Shown here one piece after another: positions 21,883 through 32,634 of a stretch of DNA of 64,000 bases. Under the pieces are notes generated by a model. The model searched no databases and had not been told where the DNA came from. It saw nothing but the letters and a program-made list of their open reading frames with translations. A program made the position numbers and the translations under genes. The first letter of the stretch is position 1, and the number at the start of each line of letters is the position of its first letter. Where the stretch lies: the NCBI GenBank assembly GCA_002245135.1, contig NGBS01000001.1, positions 372,001 through 436,000 of the forward strand, given 5' to 3'. This DNA is from Proteromonas lacertae (taxonomy: Eukaryota; Sar; Bigyra; Opalinata; Proteromonadidae).

Positions 21883-22335
21883 AATAATGCTACAGTATTG
21901 AGAAAACAAAGAAAATATTAAAAATAATTTCAAACCTGTTTGAGTAATGTGATGGAATGAGGATATTATTGGTGTTTATAAAGTATGTATTATACAAAAT
22001 ATGCTCATTCAAGACGAAAAGAGTGAAAAAGAAAGATATGATTCAATCTAATGACAATGAAGTGAATATAGGTCAGTCAAAAAATTACCACATGCTTATC
22101 TATAACATTTACATGTTAGTGTAAAAAGTTCTAAGTGATTGACCCTGATAATAGTTTCTACATTACACCAGATACATGTACAAAATATATATAAATAAAG
22201 AACAAGTGTAAATAAAATCAACACAGAAATACAAATAAAATTCTGTATGTATAAAGTGTAAAGTAGGAAATACTTCGATTTTACATTAAAACAAGCTTGT
22301 TCTAAACTACTCAATCAAACAAATAAATCATTTCA
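21883..22335. other. Divergent intergenic region between TAF2 and a CMGC kinase
   Basis: A 453-bp A+T-rich spacer separating two divergent start codons. No exon or RNA gene could be supported in it. It presumably contains both promoters. Confidence 0.5.
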
Positions 22336-23409
22336 ATGGTATATGAAAACAGTAATTCAGATAATAATATCTCAGTTCCTAAAGAACGAGAACTTCCTCA
22401 GTATGAAATGCAGGAAATGATAGGCAAAGGTGCTTATGGTGAAGTTTATGATGTTAAAGAAACTAAGACACATGTGCATTATGCTTTAAAGAGGTGTATT
22501 AAAATATTTCAAACACATACAGTAGCAATTAACACTTTAACAGAGTTAAGGTTAGGAAGGTTATTGAATCATAGAAACATCAGTAAATTGGAAGAAATAT
22601 TAATCCCTGATCATCCAGATTCATTTGGTGGAGTGTTTTACAGATCAAAGCTAATGAAGACTAATTTATCCAAATTTCTTAATAAAAATAAGTATCTTCC
22701 ATTAAAAGATATAAAATACATATTCTTTCAAATAATAAGTGCCATATATTACATCCATAAAAGAGGTGTAATTCACTGTGATATAAAGCCAGATAATATT
22801 CTAATTGGTTCAAATAATGAAGCAAAACTCTGCGATTTTGGTTTAGCATGTGTAGTCAATCCAACTACAGGACCTTTAGGATATTATACAACTACTCGAT
22901 GGTATAGAGCACCAGAAGTGATATTAGGAATGAGTTTTAAAGAATCAATTGATGTTTGGGCCATGGGATGTGTATTAGGTGAATTATTAATAGGAAAACC
23001 ATTATTTCAAGGTAGTAGTAATCAGAATCAATTAGATCGAATTATTAATACACTAGGATGTCCTAAAGACTTATCATGGATATGTCCAAGTTTAAGAGAG
23101 GTATTTTCAATGTATAAAGATAAAAAGAGTCATTTTGATGAAATATTTAGTGGCTGCGATAAATCTGCTGTTAGTTTATTATCACATATGTTAGTATGGA
23201 ATCCTAAAGAAAGATATACTGCGCAACAAATATTATATGATCCATTTTTCCAAGATTTAGATTCAGAAATAAAACGAGAATATCAAAACATAAATGAAAA
23301 TTCACCTAGTAATCCAATAGTTGCAGAATATGATAGAAAGAATATTACAGTGGATGAAATTCGTAAATTAATAATAAAAGAAATAAACTATTACCATCCA
23401 ATACCTTAA
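22336..23409 (+). CDS. CMGC-type Ser/Thr protein kinase, MAPK/CDK-like, with altered catalytic loop
   Basis: A single exon of 357 residues, almost entirely kinase domain. Visible are the Gly loop (IGKGAYGEVYD), the ATP lysine (YALKRC), the catalytic loop VIHCDIKPDNIL, DFG (LCDFGLA) and a CMGC-type activation segment ending TTTRWYRAPE. The Arg of the usual HRD is Cys here (HCD), so the Arg that normally binds the phosphorylated activation loop is missing. The segment before TRWYRAPE reads GYYTT, so the MAPK TxY pair is not conserved. CMGC family membership is clear and catalytic Asp, Lys and Asn are all kept, so it may be active without activation-loop phosphorylation. The exact subfamily could not be assigned. 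Confidence 0.85.
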   Translation: MVYENSNSDNNISVPKERELPQYEMQEMIGKGAYGEVYDVKETKTHVHYALKRCIKIFQTHTVAINTLTELRLGRLLNHRNISKLEEILIPDHPDSFGGVFYRSKLMKTNLSKFLNKNKYLPLKDIKYIFFQIISAIYYIHKRGVIHCDIKPDNILIGSNNEAKLCDFGLACVVNPTTGPLGYYTTTRWYRAPEVILGMSFKESIDVWAMGCVLGELLIGKPLFQGSSNQNQLDRIINTLGCPKDLSWICPSLREVFSMYKDKKSHFDEIFSGCDKSAVSLLSHMLVWNPKERYTAQQILYDPFFQDLDSEIKREYQNINENSPSNPIVAEYDRKNITVDEIRKLIIKEINYYHPIP

Positions 23410-23548
23410 TTTAGAATAAATATAATATTTATGTTTTTCATTTGTATTTAATAACACCTACAAACACACTTTTCTTTAAAAATAACATAATAAGATTATA
23501 TCATTTTGATATATATGTCAATGAAGTAAATTTGTTAAAAAAAATAAA

Positions 23549-24694
23549 TTATCTTCTTTGTGGTGGAGGTGGTGGTGGTTCTACAGTAATAACAGCATAT
23601 TTAGGATAAAGTTTCTGGTAATATTTAACTTTATTCATATCATTCAATAATAATCCCCAACCTTCTAGAATCTTCTTTGCGATATCATTGGTACAATTAG
23701 GTGATCTGAATATAATATCACTTAATAATCCTAGCAAATCTCTATCTTCACACTTTAAAGCTAAATCTAAGGATTTCAATACATACTTATCATCAGGGTA
23801 TAATTTCACTAAATCAAAGTTATTATAATAAAATTCCTTTAGTTCTGATAAGCATGATTCATAATCACCGATTTCCATGAATGCTTTGGCTAATAGAATA
23901 TGAACTTTAACATATTCATGTTTGTGGAAGTATTTTGCTAATATTCTCAACTGTAAGCCATTCTTTTGTTCGGAGAAATAGTTAATAAATATCATTAATT
24001 CATGGGCTTCTAAAAGGATCTTATGATGTAAATATAAATCATAAATTAATTCATAATCTTCATCATTACCTTTACTTTCTACTAAAATTAATATTTCTCT
24101 TGCTGCATGTTCTCTCACTATTTTGTTATTCTCTGAAAAGATTTTTAAAGCTTCTCTTACTACTTCAATTCCTTCTTCACAAGCCATTAACATTGTTTGT
24201 TGTACTGTCTTATCAGAACATATAGTTGGATGATCTAAAGCATTTTGCATTAAAGCAATTTTTCTTTCTTTATCTCCAGCTGAATCAAATATTTTCATTA
24301 ATGAGGTGAAAGAATCAGTTTGTGGCAATGGTATACGTTTCTTTTCTAATAATTTCTTAGATGCTTCGTAAATATTTGTAAATTCTTGTTGAGATGGTGG
24401 TACTTCAGCAAAAGTATTTAAATCAGTTGAGTTAAGGTCTCTTAAATCATATTTTACTCCATTGAGATAAATAATTGGGTTGTAACTTCTAGCAGCTGAT
24501 GCTTCAGTAGCAAACATAGAATAAGAAGGATGAACACTACTAAAACATGGTGCAGCTATTCTTGAGATATTCTTTGCTTGCATGGCCAATTTTGAAGCAA
24601 AACAAAAACGTTGAATACCTTGCATAGTCAAAAAATTAAAATCAAGAAAATCTACCTTTTTCTGATAACCAATTTTAAAATCTGTTGTTTTCAT
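23549..24694 (-). CDS. Probable mitochondrial all-helical protein, unrecognised family
   Basis: A single exon of 381 residues. The second in-frame Met, at 24625, opens a typical mitochondrial targeting sequence (MQGIQRFCFASKLAMQAKN), so translation may begin there rather than at 24694. The remainder is predicted to be helical hairpins of a TPR/PPR-like kind (for example YVKVHILLAKAFMEIGDYES). It ends in a run of six prolines followed by Gln-Arg-Arg. No catalytic motif is visible. Similar orphan helical-repeat proteins occur in protist mitochondrial ribosomes and respiratory complexes, but that role is only a possibility here. Confidence 0.7.
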   Translation of the reverse strand: MKTTDFKIGYQKKVDFLDFNFLTMQGIQRFCFASKLAMQAKNISRIAAPCFSSVHPSYSMFATEASAARSYNPIIYLNGVKYDLRDLNSTDLNTFAEVPPSQQEFTNIYEASKKLLEKKRIPLPQTDSFTSLMKIFDSAGDKERKIALMQNALDHPTICSDKTVQQTMLMACEEGIEVVREALKIFSENNKIVREHAAREILILVESKGNDEDYELIYDLYLHHKILLEAHELMIFINYFSEQKNGLQLRILAKYFHKHEYVKVHILLAKAFMEIGDYESCLSELKEFYYNNFDLVKLYPDDKYVLKSLDLALKCEDRDLLGLLSDIIFRSPNCTNDIAKKILEGWGLLLNDMNKVKYYQKLYPKYAVITVEPPPPPPQRR

Positions 24695-24785
24695 ACACCA
24701 AAATACTAAAGAGTGATTTTCTTCTTATATACAAATGATAAACATATTATAGTTATAAAAATAAAATTAAATGATAACATCTAAA

Positions 24786-25327
24786 TTATATCTCTGACGT
24801 AGGTTCTTCTGGAGTGGTTATTTCTGTACTATTATCAGAAGGTGTTATAGTCGGTGGTTCCGTTGGTTCAGGTGGTATATAACAACATATTTCACAAGGT
24901 CTAACTTCTGTAGTTGTATCATTTAAATAAAATAGACAGTAAGGTCCATACACTTCATCAAAATTGCATTTCTTAGGGTAATCTGAGCATGGAAGACATC
25001 TATCACCATCATCATGCTCAAAATCATCACAGGGAGTACATGGTTCTTCCTATTCATAAATACTTAATTTTATACTAATGTGCAATAATCACCTTTCCCA
25101 TATTTACAATTACGAGTAGATTTTGGTGGTTTACCTCCTTTAGTAGAAGCCATACAACTTTTTCTGATCCACTATTCATTTATATCAAGCAATTAATAAA
25201 ATAATAACTATACCTTCTTTCCAAAGTCAATATCAGGAAGTATTGCCAATATCTCATAAACATAATAATACTCGACTATTATAAGTCCTAAATTTATTAA
25301 AATCAGCCAATAAGGAAAACAATGCAT
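24786..25327 (-). CDS. Small Cys-rich signal-anchored or secreted protein
   Basis: Three exons separated by GT-AG introns of about 40 nt encode about 150 residues. The N terminus is a long hydrophobic segment (FPYWLILINLGLIIVEYY) that could be a signal peptide or signal anchor. The body has about 11 cysteines in short motifs (CTPCDDFEHDDGDRC, CEICCY) and one Asn-X-Thr site. The C terminus is Pro/Thr/Glu-rich, as in surface protein stalks. No family was recognised. The exon assignment relies on restored frame and regular cysteine spacing. Confidence 0.5.
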
Positions 25328-25682
25328 TACAATATGTTTTAATATACCATAATCCACCTTAGGGATTTATATAAGTCTAAAAACTGAAATTAATGAAAAT
25401 ACACCCTAAAATGTATTCTTCAATGTATTTTTGTATAACATGTGTTGTTGATGAATAAACAGAATACGGAAAATAAAATATTAAAAATAAAACTTAAACA
25501 CAAATTACTATTTCTAATTTCATTTTTTACTTTCTCCACCCTCCCAATCTCTTTAATGAACCACATCTTTTACACTTATCCATATAACTCATGTTTATTG
25601 CTCCACATCCAATTCTCTGACACATCCAATCACTAGAACTTTGTTTTTCTTTTTCCTACATTATTAACAATAATTTATGTAT
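25328..25682. other. Intergenic spacer
   Basis: A 355-bp A+T-rich stretch between two minus-strand genes. The only open frame here, 25442-25636 on the plus strand, is low-complexity and lacks family signal. I see nothing else in it. Confidence 0.45.
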
Positions 25683-26110
25683 TTATACTGCTTCTGCTAG
25701 TTCCTTCAATACACTACCATTATGAGTAGTGCCATTCCACCATCCTGACTCTACCTGAGGCACTGCTTGCTGAACAAGCAAGTTAAAAACTTCTTTTGCT
25801 TCTTCTTTCTTCACCTTTTTGTCAATTTTAGTTTTATCATGTCTATTTTATTATATTAATTAAATTAATACTTGTGATGGTGATTTTTATGATGATGTTT
25901 CTATAACATTAATAACAATAGAATAAATACTGACCCTGATCTTGAAGTATGTTCTGATGATTTAGATACTGAGTGATCTCTAGGTGTTATACTTTTCTTA
26001 GATGACTACTTTACTAAGAAAAAAATTAAAAAATATACTCTTGATCTTGACCTTGATCTGGATTTAGACCTGCTGGAGCTAGAACTACTGTGATGATGAT
26101 GTTTTCCCAT
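25683..26110 (-). CDS. Small RS- and His-rich nuclear-type protein
   Basis: Four exons joined by 29-33 nt introns encode about 110 residues. The first exon is MGKHHHHSSSSSSRSKSRSR, a mixed histidine and Arg-Ser dipeptide tract like splicing-factor RS domains. A Ser-rich exon and another His/Lys exon (KHHHKNHHH) follow. A compact helical C terminus has EEAKEVFNLLVQQAVPQVE, then GWWNGTTHNG. The head suggests a nuclear-speckle or splicing-related role, which is inference. The C-terminal motif was not recognised. It is divergent to eIF5A, 249 bp away. Confidence 0.5.
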
Positions 26111-26359
26111 TTTTAAAACTAATGGGGAGATGAAAAATAATTTTGGCTCATCTACATCAAAACACCAATTTAATTTGATCGACCAATCAAATACTTCTTA
26201 TTTGCATTAGGTTTTTTTGTCAAATTAAGGTATGTATACGCTATCATTTCTTCTATTTTCTTGTGATTAAATTATCTAATTTATTTAATTACCCATATCC
26301 ACCTATAATGTAGCTTAACGACTTTTTTTTAATTGTTCTTATAATTTTTCAATAGAATA

Positions 26360-26867
26360 ATGAGTGATTCTGAAAGCTATAGTGATGAAAATGATGATGG
26401 TGAAGAACCACAGTTCGATTTTGAAAACGGTGATGCAGGTGCTCAATTAACCTACCCAGTAGCGTGCTGGTAAAATAAAGAAGGGGTCATTCATTGAAAT
26501 TGATGGTCATGCATGCAAAGTCGTTGATGTTGCAACCTCTAAGACTGGAAAGCACGGACATGCTAAAGCTGCTATTACTGCCTTAGATATCTTCACTGAT
26601 AAGAAATACGAAGTTGTCTCACCAACTTCTCACAACGTCATGGTACCAGTCATCAAGAGAGAAGAATTCCAATTAATCGATATTGATGAAGAAGGTTACT
26701 GCAGTTTAATGGATGAAAAGGGTGATTCTAAGGATCATTTAAAACTCCCAGAAGGCGATTTAGGTGACAATATCAAAGCAGCCCAAGAAGCAGGAAAGAC
26801 TGAAGTTTATGTAACAGTATTAGAATCTATGGGAAATGAGATGATTGTTGATTATAAAGAAGTTTAA
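26360..26867 (+). CDS. EIF5A: Translation factor eIF5A with an apparent one-base frame break
   Basis: The start at 26360 (MSDSESYSDENDDGEEPQF) has the acidic eIF5A N terminus and reaches LTYPV. The downstream frame continues RAGKIKKGSFIEIDGHACKV and carries the hypusination loop SKTGKHGHAK, whose Lys is the modified residue, then the OB domain to TAA at 26865. Aligned to eIF5A, the two parts fit residue for residue if one base within about 26459-26465 is ignored. In the sequence as given the first frame stops at a TAA near 26474. eIF5A is essential, so a base-calling error is the simplest explanation; a programmed shift is not excluded. Several GT...AG pairs upstream, such as one from about 26230 to 26355, could be a 5' UTR intron. 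eIF5A relieves stalled ribosomes in the cytosol. Confidence 0.85.
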
Positions 26868-26980
26868 AATAAATTTTGAATTCTTGTTTTTAGTTGTTGT
26901 GTTTTTGGTTTTTAGATAAAATGTGAAATTTTAAACCCAAAACAAAACATAATTAAAGACAAGTGGCTTCATACTGTAAT

Positions 26981-27405
26981 TTAATGTTTCTTTTGATCTT
27001 TATCGTGATGTTCTTTATCATGATGATCGTGATGTAACTTCTTTCTGATTTCGGCCATCAATATTTTGATTTCTTCTCTCTTAGCAAGAGCTCTCTTGTG
27101 TGTGCCTAATCTGGCTTTAGCGAATTTATAAACTCTCTTTTCAGCTGTATTACCACCGGCCTAACATATTACACAATAAATTAATACTTTGATGATATCC
27201 ATCATTCTCTTTTCATATGGAGATACACCAGCAATTTCCTTAATTATATTTCTTACATTGAGGATTTTCTTACCTGATTTCTATAGATTATTAAAAAGTC
27301 TTGTTATACATGAGCTGTACTCTTTGATTGTCTTCTTTGAATTTTTTGTGTTGGATAACCTTTGTTTAAACCAACAGCGATTGAAGGATGAGGACCAATT
27401 GCCAT
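26981..27405 (-). CDS. RPL36: 60S ribosomal protein eL36
   Basis: Three exons: [20 protein letters not shown] and onward, then [31 protein letters not shown], then [30 protein letters not shown]. Introns of about 28 nt splice in frame. The internal motifs GVSPYEKR and KRALAKREE are diagnostic of eL36, a small basic protein of the large ribosomal subunit. An unusual extra tail rich in His, Asp and Lys ([14 protein letters not shown]) follows the normal C terminus. Length is about 110-120 residues, slightly over the family norm because of that tail. Confidence 0.92.
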
Positions 27406-27508
27406 TTTAAGTTTTTAATGATAATGCCACTTGAATTAAGCAAACCTTTTTTGAATGACCAAATTCTGTCAAACCATTTTCATTTTTTCTGTTTTTTTGG
27501 ATTAATAA

Positions 27509-29765
27509 ATGGATGTATTGGCTTGGATTTATTATAACTCACCTATGCTTTTAGGTGTCTCTCTAATGTTGTTATTGATTTCGATCATCTCAATGTACAA
27601 GACATTATTTCTACATTCCTCAATAGATATTACCTTAATAAATCTGAATCTTTAAAAGCAGCACTTGAGAATGCTCCTATAGATAAATCAAAGATTATTT
27701 ATCCAACAGATGTTACAATTGTGTATTTCATAATCTAAATTATAAATATAGTTATTCAAAGGAATGTCCGATAATGCAGAAGTTTATTAAGAGAATCGTA
27801 GAAGATTTAAGATCATTAGGTCATTATAATCTGAATTTTAAGACTTTTGTTTCATCCTTTGAGAAATTTGACTTTGTATATTCTCATATTATTGTTATTA
27901 TTAATAGAATCAATTATATGAAAAGAAATTCTTCTTATTTTTAGTTTGTGATAATTCACCCAGTTTGGAACAAATCGAAAAATATGCCAATTACTGGACA
28001 AACCATGAGCTTGATCATATATTATATGCAATAATCCAAGTACAAAATACAAAACAAAAAACAACAGACTCAATGTCAAAGAAATTCTATGATTTATTGA
28101 ATTACGCTGGTTCTCATCCATTTATGAATTATATGGAATGTGATGAAGAAAATTATGAAGATACTTACTCAACATGGTCACCACACTTCTTATTTAGATT
28201 TTCAAAGAAATTTTCAAAATCATTTAATCAGAAATTGCCTAAAGGATTTAGTATTTCAACATTCACCAATGATTATAGTAATGATTCGTGTGTTAATGAA
28301 GATATTGATTCAACCACTGATCTTGAAGATATAATCAATGAAAAAATTATTTCAGGAGTTGAAGATGATTCTAAAACAAGATATTCCAAAGATGTATTTT
28401 AATTATCAATCATTAATATTCATATAATAATAGAGACCAATGATAACTGAACGTCAAAAGAAACATTATAATAAACAAGGATATACTCTTGTTGGAACAC
28501 ACAGTGCTGTAAAAATGTGTCGATGGGCAAAGAATCAATTAAAAGGTGAAGGTGCTTGTTATAAACATACATTCTATGGAATTACCAGTTATAAATGCAT
28601 GGAAAGCTCAGCCAGTTTGGCATGTGCGAATAGATGTATATTCTGCTGGAGACATCACACCAATCCAGTAGGAAGAGAATGGAGATGGAAAATGGACAAT
28701 CCTGATGAGATATCGAATGGTTTAATTGAAGCACAACATGTATAATAATAATAATATGTCATGAATAGAAAATAATCAATGAAGCTCGATTTATAAAAGG
28801 AATTGATATGAATAAATTAGAAGATGCCAAAACTCCAGCTCATTGTGCTTTATCATTAGTAGGTGAATCAATAATGTATCCAGAAATCAATAAATTAATG
28901 CAAAATCTACATGAGTATAATTATCAATATATATATATATATAATCAATAGTAAACGCATTTCAACATTTTTAGTCACAAATGGTCAATTTCCTGATGAA
29001 ATGGAGAGTTTGACTCCAGTTACTCAATTATATGTAAGTATTGATGCATCTAACTCACAATCATTAAAGAATATTGATCAACCATTATTTGAAGATTATT
29101 GGTATAAGTATTTAAAGTGCATTGAATTATTAAAGAACAGAGTATAATATATTCTATTTATTTATTTATTTATTTATTTATTATAGTGTGAAAGAACAGT
29201 ATTTAGAATCACTCTAATAAAAGGAATGAATATGGATGTATAATTATATATAATTAATATTAAATAGAATATTAATGAATATGTAAAACTAGTAAATCAT
29301 GGAGAACCAGATTTTATTGAAATAAAAGGAATGACTTATTTTGGTAGTAATTCAAACAGTAGTGATATAAAAATGGATAATTGTCCTTGGCATGAAGATG
29401 TTAGAGAATTTTCAGAGAGTTTAGTAAAGGAATTACCAGAATATGGTTTAGCCTGTGAACATAAACATTCTTGTTGTATTCTAATAGGAAGAAAAGATCG
29501 ATATTATAAGAATAATAAATGGTATACTTGGATTGATTTTGAAAAGTATATTTATATAATTATGTTTATTATATATAGATTCTTTGAATTGGAGAAGAAT
29601 TATCGAGATAATAATGTGGAATTTAAACCAAATGATTATTGTTTAGAAACACCTGAATGGAGTTATTATAATTCTTCAACTAATGGTTTTGATCCTAATG
29701 AAACTCACGTTTCTTATAGTGGTCGAAGTCGAGATGAAGTAAGAGAAGAGAAATTAAATCTATAA
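27509..29765 (+). CDS. TYW1: tRNA wybutosine-synthesising radical-SAM enzyme TYW1
   Basis: A multi-exon gene. The first exon gives an N-terminal membrane anchor (GVSLMLLLISIISMY), as in animal TYW1. A flavodoxin-like domain follows (VTIVYFGYSKECPIM, FFLFLVCDNSPSLEQ), but its FMN loop does not match the usual YGSQTGTA. The radical-SAM core is highly conserved: KHTFYGI, the 4Fe-4S motif CANRCIFCWRHHTNPVGREW, HCALSLVGE, FLVTNGQFP, QLYVSIDAS, and the C-terminal wybutosine domain (PEYGLACEHKHSCC, WYTWIDFEK). TYW1 makes the tricyclic core of wybutosine on tRNA-Phe from N1-methylguanosine and pyruvate. One intron is a run of ATTT repeats (29145-29186). The enzyme call is very secure; whether the flavodoxin domain binds FMN is doubtful. 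Confidence 0.93.
29145..29186 (+). repeat. (ATTT)n microsatellite forming a TYW1 intron
   Basis: About eight tandem copies of TTTA lie between a GTATAATAT 5' splice site and TATAG, so the repeat makes up nearly the whole intron. Confidence 0.7.
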
Positions 29766-29879
29766 TAATAGTAATTGTTATTTGTTGATTGTATATTTGA
29801 AAATACATAAATAATACGAATAAATACATACAATACAGTGTATTTGTATTTTGACATTGAGAGTGAAAATCAAGATTTT

Positions 29880-32575
29880 ATGAGTATAAAAGGGTATCTG
29901 ACAGTGAAGTATCATATTAATTGGGAAGTATGATTTTTATTTGATATGTTGATAGGAATGTAAAGTGTTGAAAGATAGTGTTCGTGAGTTGAGCTTATTA
30001 AATCAGACTCATTCTAAGATGCTGAAAATATTCGATGTAAACAATTTAGAAGAATTGACAAGATGTATAGAAGAGAAATTCAGTTTTTTGAGTGATGTTT
30101 CTCTTCCATTCTTAATCCCTTCACATATACATATGGATATTTCATCCAGATACATGTTATTCCAACGAGAGTCATATGTGCAAGATTTAGAAAAGACTAT
30201 CCAGAATAAATCCTTTTCCAAAAGTGAGATTACTACTGTGATATGTTCCATGTGTGATATGGTGATGATATTGTCAGAATATGGTTTAATGATGTATAAT
30301 TTGAAGAGTAGTAATGTGATATATGAAGAGAATGGTATTTTAAAGTTATGTGATTTATGTTTGAATGAAATAAGAAAAGAAGAAGAAATGAAAGTGTATG
30401 ATATATGCTTCAAAAGCCCTGAAGAGTTGAGTGGATTAGAATGTAATGAAAGAAGTGTGATTTGGTCGATTGGTTATATATTATATGAAATGATTTGTAA
30501 GAAATTACCATTTAATGAAGATGATAATGTGAATAAAACAAAAGAGAATATTCTGAGATATAAATTCAGTTTAGATGTAGAATGTGATGATTCTATTCAT
30601 AAAGTGATATTTAGATTGTTAAAAGTGAAAAATAAAGATAGATTGAGTTTAAAAGAATTGAGAAAAGAAATGATAAAAGTGAATGAAATATTAAAAGATG
30701 ATGAAAATAACATGATGATATGTGATGAAAGAAAAAAAATATTATTTAACAATGATTATTCAATAAAAATATCTCCATATATTGATATTCAAGCTAAGTA
30801 TTTACTTCAGTATAATAGATGGGAAGGAATAAGAGATAGTTTAATAGAATGTTATAATAATAAACCTAATGAGAGAGTATTAGCTATGCTATTGATGATG
30901 AAATTATACAAAAGAGTATATATTCATAAAGCCATAAATGGTGGTTATCGCATTGACCTAGATAAAACCATAACAGATACACTCAAATTTCAAATTACAC
31001 ACAAATGTGAATATTGTGAATGTTATTTAGATGAAATTTTATTCGATATCAATAGTCATGATGATAATGAAGAAATTATAGCTACATCAGACTGTTTTTG
31101 TTTTTGCGAAGAAGGAATGAGTTATATTTTCTTAATATTGATGTTGATAAATCCAACAAAACTCAAATTTGATTTTATTTTTTCATGTTATAATAGTTTT
31201 TATATTCCAATCCAACATCAACCATTATTTGCATTTTTATTTTCTGTATTAGTAAATCTTCAAGAATTAGATTTATCATTTAATAATATTTCTTCTTATT
31301 TCATTGAAATATTTGTTAAATCAATTCCATCAAAGAAATTGAAATATGTAAATCTTCAAAGTATTTATCACTTCATTTTATTATGAAATAGATAATCCAA
31401 TTGGTGCAAAAGGTTTTAAAATATTACTTCCATATTTATATTTATTAATCAACAAAGAAAATGAATTGAATCTTGAAGGAATGAATTTAGATGATGAATC
31501 AATAGTATTAATGTCAGAAGAGTTATATAAATATCCAAATCTTCAAAGAATAATTATTTATGGAAATGACAATATTCATTCAAGAGGGTTAAAAACCTTA
31601 TTTCCCAAAATTTCAACTTCAAATATACAATTTGATTATAAAAATACTAAAGAATTACTTGTTGACAAAGAAATACCACAGTTTATAAAATATATTTTAA
31701 ATAATAATAATGAATTACATCTATATGATTTAGAAATGGATGATGATTATTTCAAATTGTTCATTTCTTTAAGATCAAATGAATTAAGAGAGATAAAGAA
31801 GTTAGATTTGAGTAGTATGATTTTAATTTTTTTCTATTGTTTAGGAAATAAACTAACCTATAAAAGTATAGAATTACTGATAGACAATATTTCTTCATTT
31901 TCGAGTTTAGAGAATATTAAATTAAATGAAAATGAGATAGGAGATGAAGGAATGAAAGTATTATGTCCACATTTGCGGTTGTTGTATAAAAAATATAATA
32001 TGTGTATTGATTTTGATATTACAAGTATTATATCTCTAATTTAATATATAATAGAAATGGGTTTATCTTCAGTTGGATTTAAATATTTGTTAGATGGTTT
32101 AAAGAATATTAATGAAAAAATAAAAATCAATATAAGTAATAATAATATAGGTTCAGAAGGTATAGAGTATTTGATGAATTATAAGAAAGAAAATGATAAT
32201 ATTATAGAATTGGAAATTCATAGTATATTAGATAATAGTTATATCTTGTTAATAGATAATCCGATAGGCAATGATGGGTTTAAATTATTACTTAATAATT
32301 TAGATATAGTAAAAAGTTCATGTTATACCATACAATTAAATAATACAGCAATTGATGATGAAAGTGTTGTGTTATTAGCAAATAAAATAGATTCTATTGT
32401 AGATTGCCTGAGTATAAATCTAAATGATAATGATATTAGAATGAATGGATTAAAAGCTATATGTCCAAAAATATTAGATAGAGAATATCCATTTGTAGAA
32501 ATGGATTGTTCTTCATGGACAAAAGAAGAACTAGATTATTATATAGATTATAGAGATAAAATGAACGGTTTATAA
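29880..32575 (+). CDS. Pseudokinase fused to leucine-rich repeats
   Basis: The start at 29880 (MSIKGYLTVKYHINWE) is joined by a 28-nt intron (29928-29955) to the main exon. Residues of roughly 30-240 follow a protein-kinase fold, but the catalytic residues are gone. The HRDLKxxN loop is MYNLKSSN and DFG is CDLC. Structural motifs such as FKSPEEL and SVIWSIGYILYEMI, equivalent to APE and the F-helix, remain. A linker with a CEYCEC pair follows. The C-terminal half carries ribonuclease-inhibitor-type LRRs (LQELDLSFNNIS, LKYVNLQ, NPIGAKGFKILL, NNIGSEGIEYLM, IDNPIGNDGFK). Introns in the LRR part splice in frame. A scaffold or sensor role is inferred; no direct homologue was recognised. Confidence 0.7.
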
Positions 32576-32634
32576 TTATATTTTCATTTATGTTTTTTTC
32601 TTTAATCAAAACTACAATAACATAAAAAAAGAAT

